A DNA stretch of 64,000 bases from Roseateles hydrophilus (GTDB lineage: Bacteria; Pseudomonadota; Gammaproteobacteria; Burkholderiales; Burkholderiaceae_C). Positions 45,840-53,401 of the stretch are shown piece after piece. The notes under the pieces were generated by a model. The model did not search any database. It saw only the letters and a program-made list of their open reading frames with translations, and had not been told where the DNA came from. The position numbers were made by a program, and so were the translations under genes. Where the stretch lies: the NCBI RefSeq assembly GCF_026712245.1, contig NZ_JAPPUY010000001.1, forward strand, positions 558,001-622,000, in the 5' to 3' direction. Position 1 is the stretch's first letter, and each line of letters opens with the position of its first letter.

Positions 45840-46783
45840 TGCGGCGCGCGTGGCTTGCGGCGGTGGCGCTGCTGGCCAGTGCGGCCCCGCCAAGCCATGC
45901 CCACTGGGCGGCGTGGTGCGCGCATGCAGCGCCGGTCACGCCCGCGCCTGCGGAGCTGGCTGCGCTTCGCCGCAGCGCGCAGGCCTTGCGGGCGCAGCGC
46001 GAGCCGCGGGCCGAGGCGCTGAGTGACTACCTGATGGCCCAGGCTGGCGGTGATGAAGGCGAACACGCGCGTCAGCGCCTGCAAGGCCGCGCGAGGATCT
46101 CCACGGACCCCTTGGTCACGGTGCTGGCGCTGCACATGCCTTGCCTGCAGCCGGGGTGCCGCAATGTCGACGCCGCGCAGTGGTCCCGTCTGGAGCCGGC
46201 GAATGCGCTGGCCTGGTTGGCGCTCGGCGGCGCCGGCAACGAGGCGCATGTGCTGCATCAGGTGGCCGAGCGGGCGCGCTACCTGCGCGGCTACCAGACC
46301 GAGGTGGCCGGACTGCTGCGGAGCGTGGCGTCGACGGGGCCTGCATTGCGCTCCCCCTGGGCGCTGGCCAGCTTGCACGCCTTGGCCGGCCCCTGCCGCC
46401 AGGGGCCGGGTGACACCGGCCGGACCGAGCGCTGCGACAAGGTGGCCGAGTTGCTGTGGCAGGACGGGGGCGCGACGGAGCGCCTGGCAGCCCTGCTGTT
46501 GGTGCACCGCCAGGCCCTGCTGCCGCCGGTGCGGCGCGACGTTTGGGCGGCCCGCCTGCGGGAGTTGCAGGCCGTGACACGGTGGTTGAGCGCGGCGCGC
46601 ATCGACCGCGAATCACCAGCCACGCGCCGCGAGGTCTGTGCCGCGTTCAGCCCGCCGCTTGGCGCGCCATCGTCCACCTGGGGTGAGTGGGAGCGCGCCG
46701 TGCTGGTGTTGCAGGCCAACGGCATGAACTGGCGGGGGCTGAGGGCGCGTGGCGGTGTGCTGCCCTGGCCGGAGTCGCCATGA
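45839..46783 (+). CDS. Unknown exported protein A, coupled to algR
   Basis: I do not recognise this 314-residue protein. It has a signal peptide (LAAVALLASAAPPSHAHW) and is helical and Ala/Arg-rich. The segment DPLVTVLALHMPCLQPGCRNVDAAQWSRLEPANALAWLAL recurs in the next gene in a very similar form, followed by shared ARYLRGYQTEVAGLLRS and a distal CRQGPGDTGRTERCDK, so the two are paralogues with conserved cysteines. It is translationally coupled to algR (TGATG) and to the next gene (ATGA), implying a role in the AlgZR output or signal. Confidence 0.75.
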   Translation: MRRAWLAAVALLASAAPPSHAHWAAWCAHAAPVTPAPAELAALRRSAQALRAQREPRAEALSDYLMAQAGGDEGEHARQRLQGRARISTDPLVTVLALHMPCLQPGCRNVDAAQWSRLEPANALAWLALGGAGNEAHVLHQVAERARYLRGYQTEVAGLLRSVASTGPALRSPWALASLHALAGPCRQGPGDTGRTERCDKVAELLWQDGGATERLAALLLVHRQALLPPVRRDVWAARLRELQAVTRWLSAARIDRESPATRREVCAAFSPPLGAPSSTWGEWERAVLVLQANGMNWRGLRARGGVLPWPESP

Positions 46784-48111
46784 GGCAGCGCCATCGCCTT
46801 TGGCTGGGCCTGCTGTTGCTGACGGTGGTCGCAGCGCTGGGGCTGGGCTTGGCGGGCGCCGGCTGGCGGGAAGCAGCCGTGACGCCGCCGCTGGCGGGCG
46901 CATCGGCGGCCCGGGATTCGCGGGCCGTCGCAGCGCCGGTGTCCGCGAGCGGGGCGCATGCTGCCGTGATGCCGTTGGCTGTGGCAGACGCGGACGCGGC
47001 CACGCTGGCGCTGATGCAGCGCATCAGCGCGGACTGGTGCGGCTTTGGTGCTGCCGAGCGCGACCGCGCGACGGAGGCGGCGCGCGATGCAGCAGAGGCC
47101 TCGCCCGGGGCTGGCGCCGACGCGATGGCGCGCTTGGCGGACTCGCCCGCGTCCCGCGTGCTGGCGCAGGCGTCGGAGCAGGTGCGCCAGCGGTGGGTGG
47201 CGCTGCTCTCGCAGCAGGCCGACCCGCGCGCGCAGGCGCTGGCCGACCTGCTGGTCACGCGGGGAGACGATGCCGAGGCTGACGCTGCCGCCCGGGCCCG
47301 GCTGCAAGCCCGCGCGCGCAGCAGCGCCGATCCGATGTTGACGGCGCTGGCGCTGCAGCGACCTTGCCGGGACGGCGCCTGTGCGAACGTCGAGGCCGCG
47401 CAGTGGGCACGGCTGGAGCCCGCCAATCTGCAGGCCTGGCTGGCGCTGTGGGGCTCGCCCGGCGATGAGTCATCGCGCAACGCCTACGTGCTCGACCGGC
47501 TGGCGACCGAGGCGCGCTACTCGCGCAGCTATGCCCGGGAGGCGCACCAGCTGCTGGCGTCGCTGCCGCAGGCCACCGCGCTCGGCTTGCAGTCAGAGGC
47601 TGAGTTGAACCTGCAAGGCAGTGTGGTGTTCGGGTGGCCGTTGCAGCGCATGTCGCCGCTCGTGCAAGCCTGCCGGGCGCCCTCCGTGCAGGCGGGCACC
47701 GCGGGCCGGTGCGAGGCCGCGGCGCGACTGCTTTTCGAGCAGGAGGACCTGCTGCACCGCGCGATGGCCATGGCCATCGCACGTTCGCTGGTCGCGGTGC
47801 AGCCCTCGCTGCGACCGCGCTGGGAGGCGCCGGCCCGAGCGCTGGAGGCCGCGCAGGTATGGAGTGCCACGGAGGCCGAGCGCATGGCTGAGGCGGCGTC
47901 AGCGGCTGGCGCGACGTCCGCGTGTGCCTGGCAGACAGGCCACCGCGATGTGATGGCCAGCCAGCTGCAGCTGGGCGAATGGGGCCGTTTGCAGTCCGCG
48001 ATGCGCGAGGCCGGCGTGGACGAGGCGGCGTTGTCGGCCCGCTTTCGCCAGGAGCACAGGCGCAGCGTGCTGGACGCGCCGCCAGCGCCGGCTTCGGCAG
48101 CCGGGCGTTGA
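46780..48111 (+). CDS. Unknown membrane/exported protein B, paralogue of protein A
   Basis: A 443-residue protein with an N-terminal hydrophobic helix ([21 protein letters not shown]) that is a signal anchor or signal peptide, then a helical, Ala-rich domain. It shares with the preceding protein DPMLTALALQRPCRDGACANVEAAQWARLEPANLQAWLAL, ARYSRSYAREAHQLLAS and CRAPSVQAGTAGRCEAAARLLF. Paired cysteines in these segments could form disulfides. It has about 100 extra N-terminal residues. No domain name is known to me. Confidence 0.75.
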   Translation: MRQRHRLWLGLLLLTVVAALGLGLAGAGWREAAVTPPLAGASAARDSRAVAAPVSASGAHAAVMPLAVADADAATLALMQRISADWCGFGAAERDRATEAARDAAEASPGAGADAMARLADSPASRVLAQASEQVRQRWVALLSQQADPRAQALADLLVTRGDDAEADAAARARLQARARSSADPMLTALALQRPCRDGACANVEAAQWARLEPANLQAWLALWGSPGDESSRNAYVLDRLATEARYSRSYAREAHQLLASLPQATALGLQSEAELNLQGSVVFGWPLQRMSPLVQACRAPSVQAGTAGRCEAAARLLFEQEDLLHRAMAMAIARSLVAVQPSLRPRWEAPARALEAAQVWSATEAERMAEAASAAGATSACAWQTGHRDVMASQLQLGEWGRLQSAMREAGVDEAALSARFRQEHRRSVLDAPPAPASAAGR

Positions 48112-48125
48112 TCGCTTGCGATGGC

Positions 48126-48920
48126 TCAGCCGGCGGGCTGAACCATCGCGCGCAGGTGGGCGAAGATCAGCGGGTTCACCCGCTCCGGCTCGCTGAGCGG
48201 CGCGAGGTGCGCGCCGCCGTCCAGCCAGGAGAGCTGCGCCCGGGGCAGGCGGCGGGCCAGCGTCTGCGCCACGGCACGGGCGCTGTCGCGCGTGGCGCCG
48301 CCGCAGATCAGCTGCACGGGCATCTGCAGGCGGGCGAGTTCGTCGTTGCGCCAGCGCGCGCCGTACAGGCCTTCGAAGTGGCGGCGGATGGTGGGCATGG
48401 GCTCGGCGAGGCGGGCGCGCTGGGCGGCGTCCAGCTCAGGCCAGATGTCGCGGCCCTGCCAGTAGCCGACGAAGCCGCGGGCGGCGGCGTCCAGGTCGCC
48501 GCGGTCCAGGTCGGCCTCCACGGTCTGCGCCACCTGCCGGGCTTCGTGCAGGCCCGGTTCGCCCTCGTCCAGCACGCCGAACGCGACCGGCTCGTACAGC
48601 GTCAGCGAGCGCACGCGCTGCGGCAACAGCAGGGCCAGCTGCAACGCAGTGGCGCCGCCGTAGCTGTGGCCGACGAGGTGCAAGGGCTGCTCGGGCGGCA
48701 GGTCCAGCGCGGCCAGCACGGCCTGGGCTTCGGTGCGCAGGTCGCCGGGCGCGCCGTCGGGCCAGCCTGCTTGCCCGCCGTGCCCCATGAAGTCGGGCGC
48801 ATGCCAGGGGCCGCTCAGGCCCTGGGCGGTGGCGTCGGCGATGAGCCGGCGCCATTGCCGGCCGCTGGCGCCGCTGGAGTGCAGGCAGACGATGGGCGAA
48901 TGGGGCGCGATGTCGGTCAT
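48126..48920 (-). CDS. Alpha/beta-hydrolase fold protein
   Basis: A 264-residue alpha/beta hydrolase. The oxyanion segment IVCLHSSGASGRQWRRLI, nucleophile elbow LVGHSYGGATALQLALL (Ser of GHSYGG), and the C-terminal His in DGGAHLAPLSEPERVNPLI are in order. Substrate is unknown. ATG 48920 (MTDIAPHS) is preferred; a GTG at 48938 in frame adds six residues. It is convergent with the AlgR-linked pair. Confidence 0.86.
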   Translation of the reverse strand: MTDIAPHSPIVCLHSSGASGRQWRRLIADATAQGLSGPWHAPDFMGHGGQAGWPDGAPGDLRTEAQAVLAALDLPPEQPLHLVGHSYGGATALQLALLLPQRVRSLTLYEPVAFGVLDEGEPGLHEARQVAQTVEADLDRGDLDAAARGFVGYWQGRDIWPELDAAQRARLAEPMPTIRRHFEGLYGARWRNDELARLQMPVQLICGGATRDSARAVAQTLARRLPRAQLSWLDGGAHLAPLSEPERVNPLIFAHLRAMVQPAG

Positions 48921-48984
48921 GGCGTGTTCAAGGTGCACAGCCAGCCATCGTACGGGCGCGTTGCAGGCGCCCGCTCAGCCGGGG

Positions 48985-49011
48985 TTGAATTGTGAATTTC
49001 TTCACTATTAT
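48985..49011 (+). promoter_or_regulatory. AT-rich candidate promoter with a small dyad
   Basis: In an AT-rich island (about 48980-49065) TTGAAT (48985-48990) and TATTAT (49006-49011) are spaced by 15 bp, and GTGAA-TTTC-TTCAC (48992-49005) lies between them. Spacing is short for sigma-70, so the assignment is tentative. It would drive the unknown gene at 49182. Confidence 0.4.
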
Positions 49012-49181
49012 TCCGTGCGTTTGTATCAAACAAATCAAATGAAGCGAAGAAAAAGGTAAATTTGAGGCCTGCAACAACATGACGGGCCGAGCGCTTGCGA
49101 CCCTTTGATGCCTGCGACGGCGTATGTCGCGGTGGTTGTGGGTGTGCAGCGCAGGGCCGGGCTGCCGACGGGAACCTCAAC

Positions 49182-49796
49182 GTGAACCAATTGATGACCA
49201 TCGATGCTGTCGTGCGCCTGATCCGCGGCGGCAAGGCGCTTGCAATCACCGGCGTGGAAGAGGCGCTGGACCAGCTGCCGATCGGCAACTGGATTGGCGG
49301 TACCGCGCCGCATCTGAGGGACGCGAGTTTGTGCGCGAGCACGGACCGGCAGGTTTTCGTGAGCGAGTTGCCGGCCCTGGGGCTGACGTCGGTGCAGCAC
49401 TACGATGGGGAGCGCATGGCAGCGATTGGCGCCCATGCACCGCCGCAGGGATACAGCCTGGTGATCGTGCCGGACGGCGCCTCAGCACATCGGCGCTTGG
49501 CATCGGGGTTCGGTGATGGGGCAGGCGGTGCGCCGCGCCCGACGGTCGGCTGGGTTGCCACGGTCGACCCCGCCCGGCGTGGGCTGCGCCAGCCGCTGGT
49601 GTACTTTGGCAAGACCGGGCAGAAGCTGGCGGATGGCGCCGTCGTCGCCCATGCGCGCGTGCCGGCTGGCACGTCGCTGGGTGACGGTGTGGCGCGCCTG
49701 ATGGCGCCGCGCGGGCTGGATGTGCTGTGCTTTGCGCACAGCGGCGCGGCCACCGCGCCCGCCCGTGCCGAGAGCGAAGCTGCGTTGATGGACTGA
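49182..49796 (+). CDS. Unknown protein, possibly DUF6976-like
   Basis: A protein of about 204 residues. It begins with MTIDAVVRLIRGGKALAITGVEEALDQLPIGNWIGGTAP and has a middle GYSLVIVPDGASAHRRLASGF and PTVGWVATVDPARRGLRQPLVYFG. From memory these resemble a soluble family of unknown function called DUF6976; this was not checked. The start is uncertain: GTG 49182 or ATG 49194, both with weak ribosome-binding sites. It has its own AT-rich upstream region and is convergent with ppc. Confidence 0.6.
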   Translation: MNQLMTIDAVVRLIRGGKALAITGVEEALDQLPIGNWIGGTAPHLRDASLCASTDRQVFVSELPALGLTSVQHYDGERMAAIGAHAPPQGYSLVIVPDGASAHRRLASGFGDGAGGAPRPTVGWVATVDPARRGLRQPLVYFGKTGQKLADGAVVAHARVPAGTSLGDGVARLMAPRGLDVLCFAHSGAATAPARAESEAALMD

Positions 49797-49798
49797 CC

Positions 49799-49808
49799 GG
49801 GGGGGGGG
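49799..49808. repeat. G10 homopolymer between convergent genes
   Basis: Ten G in a row begin 2 bp after the stop of the unknown gene. They are non-coding here. Slippage would be neutral unless it affects the adjoining hairpin at 49809-49826. Confidence 0.9.
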
Positions 49809-49826
49809 CGGCAGCCGGTGCTGCCG
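49809..49826. terminator. GC hairpin between convergent unknown gene and ppc
   Basis: CGGCAGC (49809-49815) pairs with GCTGCCG (49820-49826) around CGGT. There is no T tract, but the G10 run on one side gives C10 on the minus strand. It may be a weak bidirectional terminator. Confidence 0.4.
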
Positions 49827-49835
49827 TGGCGCCCG

Positions 49836-52634
49836 TCAGCCGGTGTTGCGCAGGCCGGCGGCGATGCCGTTGATGGACAGGTGGATGCCGCGCTGCACGC
49901 GCTCCATCGCGGGGTCGTCCTTGGCGATGTGGCGGTAGCGGCGCATCAGCTCGACCTGCAGGTGGTTCAGCGGGTCGATGTACGGGAAGCGGTGCTCGAT
50001 GGAGCGGGCCAACGATGGGTTGGCCGCCAGGCGCTTGGCATCACCGGTGATGAGGTTGAGCGCCGTTTGCGTGCGCTCGAACTCTTCCTTGATGGCCGCG
50101 AAGATGCGCTTGCCCAGCTTCTTGTCTTCCACCAGCTCCACGTAGCGCTCGGCCAGCGCGAGGTCGGCCTTGGCGAGCACCATGTCCAGGTTGGACAGCA
50201 GCGCGCGGAAGAACGGCCAGCCCTTGAGCATGCGCTTGAGCAGCGCCAGGTTCTTGGTGCGCTGGGCCGGCTCCTCGCCGAGGAAGGCCTCCACGCCCGA
50301 GCCGAAGCCGCACCAGCCCGGCAGCGCCACGCGGGCCTGGCCCCATGAGAAGCCCCAGGGGATGGCGCGCAGGTCCTCGATGGCCCGCGTGGCCTTGCGC
50401 GACGCAGGGCGCGAGCCGATGTTCAGCTCGGCGATCTCGCGGATGGGGGTGGACGCGAAGAAGTAGTCGGCAAAGCCTGGCGTGCCGTAGACCAGCTTGC
50501 GGTAGGCCGCGAAGCTCGCATCCGATAGCGCCTGCGCCGCCTGCAGGAAGCTCTTGGGCGCGCTCTGCGTGGGATGCAGCAGCGTGGCCTCCAGCGTGGC
50601 GGCGACCAGCGTCTCCAGGTTGCGCCGGCCGATCTCGGGATGGGCGTACTTGGAGGCGATGACTTCGCCCTGTTCGGTCAGGCGGATCTGGCCGTTCACG
50701 GTGCCCGGGGGCTGGGCCAGGATGGCCTGGTAGCTCGGGCCGCCGCCGCGGCCCACCGTGCCGCCGCGGCCGTGGAACAGGCGCAGCGTGATGGGGCCGA
50801 CGCGCTTGAGTTCGTCGAACAGCTCGACCAGTGCGATCTCGGCGCGGTACAGCTCCCACGACGACGTGAACATGCCGCCGTCCTTGTTGCTGTCGGAGTA
50901 GCCCAGCATGATGTCCTGCTCGCCGCCCGAGCGGTCCACCAGGCCGCGCACGCCGGGCAGCGCGTAGAACTCGCGCATGATCTCCGGCGCGATGCGCAGG
51001 TCGCCGATGGTCTCGAACAGCGGCACGATGATGAGGTCGCTGGTCGCGTACTCGGACAGCACGCCGCGCAGCAGGCCGGTTTCCTTCAGCAGCAGGGCCA
51101 CTTCCAGCAGGTCGCTCACCGATTCGGTGTGGCTGATGATGTAGTGGCGCAGCGCTTCGCGGCCGAAGCGGGCCAGCGCCTCGCGGGCGGCTTCGAAGGT
51201 GGCGAGCTCGAACTGGGTCTTGTCGGTGTAGCTGGCGCCGATGACGCGCAGCGGGCGGGCGTCGTTCAGCAGCTTCAGCAGCAGCGCGCGCTTGGCGGCT
51301 TCATCCAGCGCCGAATAGTCGCTCTCGATGCGCGCGACGGTCAGCAGCTCGGCCAGCACCAGCTCGTGCTGGTCGCTGCTCTGGCGCAGGTCCAGCGTGG
51401 CGAGGTGAAAGCCGAACACCTGCACGGCGCGCATCAGCGGCGCCAGGCGCGGTGCGATCAGCGCCTCGGCGTGGTGGCTCTTCAGCGAGGCCTCGATGGT
51501 TCGCAGGTCGGCCAGCAGCTCGTCGGGCGTGCGGTAGGGGTCCTGCGGCGCGACGGCGTGGCGCAGCGCCTCGGTACCGGTCAATTCGTGCAGCGTGGCG
51601 GCCAGGCGGGCGTACATGCCGGTCAGCGCGCGGCGGTAGGGCTCGTCCAGGCGGTGGGCGTTCTGGTCGGGGCTGCGCTCGGCCAGCGCCTGCATGTCGG
51701 CCGACACGCCGGTCAGGCGCAGCGAGATGGACAGCTCGGCGCCCAGCTCGTGCAGCTCGGTCAGGTAGTGGCGCAGCGCGACCTCGCTTTGGCGCTGCAT
51801 CGCACGCTTCAGCGTGGCGGCACCGACGTTGGGGTTGCCGTCGCGGTCGCCACCGATCCAGTTGCCCATGCGCAGGAAGCTGGGCAGGTGGGTGCCGGGC
51901 AGGTGCTCCTCCAGCTCGGCGTAGAGCTTGGGAATCTGACGCAGGAAGGTCGAGTGGTAGTAGGACAGCGCGTTCTCGATCTCGTCGGCCACGGTCAGCT
52001 TGGAGTAGCGCAGCATGCGCGTCTGCCACAGCTGCGTGATGCGGGCGCGCAGCAGGCTCTCGGTCTCGCGCTGCTCGCGTTCGGTGCCGTCGCGGTCGCG
52101 CTGCTCCAGCAGGCCGGCGACGGCGCGCTCGGCGTCCAGAATGCTCTTGCGCTGCACTTCAGTCGGGTGGGCGGTCAGCACCGGCGAGATGAAGCCGCGC
52201 TGCAGCACCTCGGCGATCTCGGTCGGGCGGATGCCCGCCTCGTGCAGATGCTCCAGGCAGTAGGCCAGGGAGCCGGGCTGCAGGCTGCCGGCGCGCTCGT
52301 GCACGTCGCGACGGCGGATGTGGTGGCGGTCCTCGGCGATGTTGGCCAGGTGCGAGAAATAGCTGAACGCGCGGATGACGCTGACGGCCTGATCGCCCGA
52401 CAGGCTCTTCAGCAACTTGTCGAAGCGCTTGCCGGCTTCCTTGTCGTGCTTGTGGCGATAGGCCACGGACAACTGGCGCACACGCTCGATCAACTCGAAG
52501 GCTTCGCGGCCTTCCTGCTCCCGGATGACGTCGCCGAGCAAACGGCCCAGCAAGCGGATATCTGCGACCAACGGCTCGTTTTTGTCCGTCTTCTTGTCGG
52601 CTTCGGGGCGGGAAGAGGCGGCTCGTGAGGGCAT
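49836..52634 (-). CDS. ppc: Phosphoenolpyruvate carboxylase
   Basis: A 932-residue anaplerotic enzyme forming oxaloacetate from PEP and bicarbonate. The catalytic His motif [13 protein letters not shown], the [10 protein letters not shown] and [14 protein letters not shown] loops, and the C-terminal GLRNTG are present. The first 25 residues are a charged leader ([15 protein letters not shown]). Upstream is a 36-bp leader and a GGTAAC/GTTACC palindrome. In several Burkholderiales ppc lies close to hemC; here the halogenase island lies between. Confidence 0.97.
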   Translation of the reverse strand: MPSRAASSRPEADKKTDKNEPLVADIRLLGRLLGDVIREQEGREAFELIERVRQLSVAYRHKHDKEAGKRFDKLLKSLSGDQAVSVIRAFSYFSHLANIAEDRHHIRRRDVHERAGSLQPGSLAYCLEHLHEAGIRPTEIAEVLQRGFISPVLTAHPTEVQRKSILDAERAVAGLLEQRDRDGTEREQRETESLLRARITQLWQTRMLRYSKLTVADEIENALSYYHSTFLRQIPKLYAELEEHLPGTHLPSFLRMGNWIGGDRDGNPNVGAATLKRAMQRQSEVALRHYLTELHELGAELSISLRLTGVSADMQALAERSPDQNAHRLDEPYRRALTGMYARLAATLHELTGTEALRHAVAPQDPYRTPDELLADLRTIEASLKSHHAEALIAPRLAPLMRAVQVFGFHLATLDLRQSSDQHELVLAELLTVARIESDYSALDEAAKRALLLKLLNDARPLRVIGASYTDKTQFELATFEAAREALARFGREALRHYIISHTESVSDLLEVALLLKETGLLRGVLSEYATSDLIIVPLFETIGDLRIAPEIMREFYALPGVRGLVDRSGGEQDIMLGYSDSNKDGGMFTSSWELYRAEIALVELFDELKRVGPITLRLFHGRGGTVGRGGGPSYQAILAQPPGTVNGQIRLTEQGEVIASKYAHPEIGRRNLETLVAATLEATLLHPTQSAPKSFLQAAQALSDASFAAYRKLVYGTPGFADYFFASTPIREIAELNIGSRPASRKATRAIEDLRAIPWGFSWGQARVALPGWCGFGSGVEAFLGEEPAQRTKNLALLKRMLKGWPFFRALLSNLDMVLAKADLALAERYVELVEDKKLGKRIFAAIKEEFERTQTALNLITGDAKRLAANPSLARSIEHRFPYIDPLNHLQVELMRRYRHIAKDDPAMERVQRGIHLSINGIAAGLRNTG

Positions 52635-52669
52635 GGCGGGTCGTCCGGTCGGAAGGTGGAAATCAAAAA

Positions 52670-52684
52670 GGTAACGAAGTTACC
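52670..52684. promoter_or_regulatory. Palindrome upstream of ppc
   Basis: GGTAAC-GAA-GTTACC is a perfect 6-bp inverted repeat 36 bp before the ppc ATG, in an AT-richer patch. It could be an operator or a leader hairpin. No regulator is identified. Confidence 0.5.
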
Positions 52685-52901
52685 AAAATGTCACTCTAGC
52701 AGTTTCCTGTTGGCCAAGGCGCTGTCTCGCGCGCTGTGTTGCAGGTGCGACGCGGAGCTTGCCAAGCCCTGTTTGTGCCCGTTTGGCCGCAGCCGCCCAG
52801 CAGCGCGGGCGTGTCATGGCTGCGAGCCGGGAGTGGAGCTTCGGCCGCGGCGAAGCGCGCATTGCAAAAGCGCGTCAGGACGTGTGGGCTGCTGAGCGCA
52901 A

Positions 52902-52914
52902 GGGGGGGGGGGGG
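52902..52914. repeat. G13 homopolymer in the ppc-TonB receptor gap
   Basis: Thirteen G in a row. It lies about 490 bp upstream of the receptor start and 270 bp upstream of ppc. Such runs vary by slippage and are also prone to sequencing error. Confidence 0.9.
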
Positions 52915-53056
52915 CGAGTCTGTTGGTCGGGGTAAGCGCCGGGTGCGGGCGGAGCCGGAGCCGCGCAACGTCCTGTTTTGCGGCGACACCGAGGGGGGCT
53001 GTGGCCGCCGGGCCTTGCAAACCCGATTGCGCCGTAAAACGGAATCGACTACCGTT

Positions 53057-53068
53057 GACAACGTTGTC
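53057..53068. promoter_or_regulatory. Candidate LacI-type operator 1 (distal)
   Basis: GACAACGTTGTC is a perfect 12-bp palindrome with a central CG, preceded by TT and followed by TA (TTGACAACGTTGTCTA). CG-centred sites of this kind are typical for LacI-family regulators of TonB receptor loci in Xanthomonas and Caulobacter. It lies about 330 bp before the receptor start. Confidence 0.5.
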
Positions 53069-53312
53069 TATTTCGAGCGCGGCGGCTGGTTCGTGTCGAT
53101 CCATGAGACGGTTGGGATCGCTATCAGTCTGTGTGGGAATGTGTCGGTTTTCTTGCGCTGGCGGCCGTGATCGGTGTGATCGGATCTGCGTGCCCGCGCA
53201 CCCGGGGCGCCTGTCTGTGGCAGGGTCGCTACGCAGGTAAACCCCAGCAGGATGGCGGTATCCACAAAAATACAGTCCGCATGTGGCTTGAGATGGCAGC
53301 CTCTTTCAACCA

Positions 53313-53331
53313 TTGTTGGTATCGCTAACAA
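53313..53331. promoter_or_regulatory. Candidate LacI-type operator 2 (proximal)
   Basis: TTGTTGGTATCGCTAACAA is an imperfect 19-bp palindrome: the five outer bases on each side (TTGTT / AACAA) and some inner bases match. It lies 71 bp before the receptor ATG, a place suited to repression. Confidence 0.5.
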
Positions 53332-53332
53332 T

Positions 53333-53346
53333 TGTTGACATCAACA
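53333..53346. promoter_or_regulatory. Candidate operator 3, adjoining operator 2
   Basis: TGTTGA-CA-TCAACA has perfect 6-bp arms and starts 2 bp after operator 2. It includes TTGACA, a good -35 hexamer, but no fitting -10 hexamer 16-18 bp further is seen. Confidence 0.45.
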
Positions 53347-53401
53347 GGCCGTGAACCCGCCTTCCAGGGCGTGACCGCGGTCAACACAAGCAAGGAGACA
53401 A

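Larger units (their letters stand above)
52635..53401. other. 767-bp intergenic region between ppc and the TonB receptor
   Basis: No convincing protein is encoded: short frames with Arg/Cys-rich products are composition effects. It separates two divergent genes and carries several palindromes, listed separately: one near ppc (52670-52684) and three towards the receptor (53057-53068, 53313-53331, 53333-53346), plus a G13 run at 52902-52914. It is regulatory DNA. Confidence 0.7.

Noticed and set aside
52736-53240. Short plus-strand frames in the ppc-receptor gap
   Set aside because: They have Arg/Cys-rich composition, cross the G13 run, lack ribosome-binding sites and match no family.
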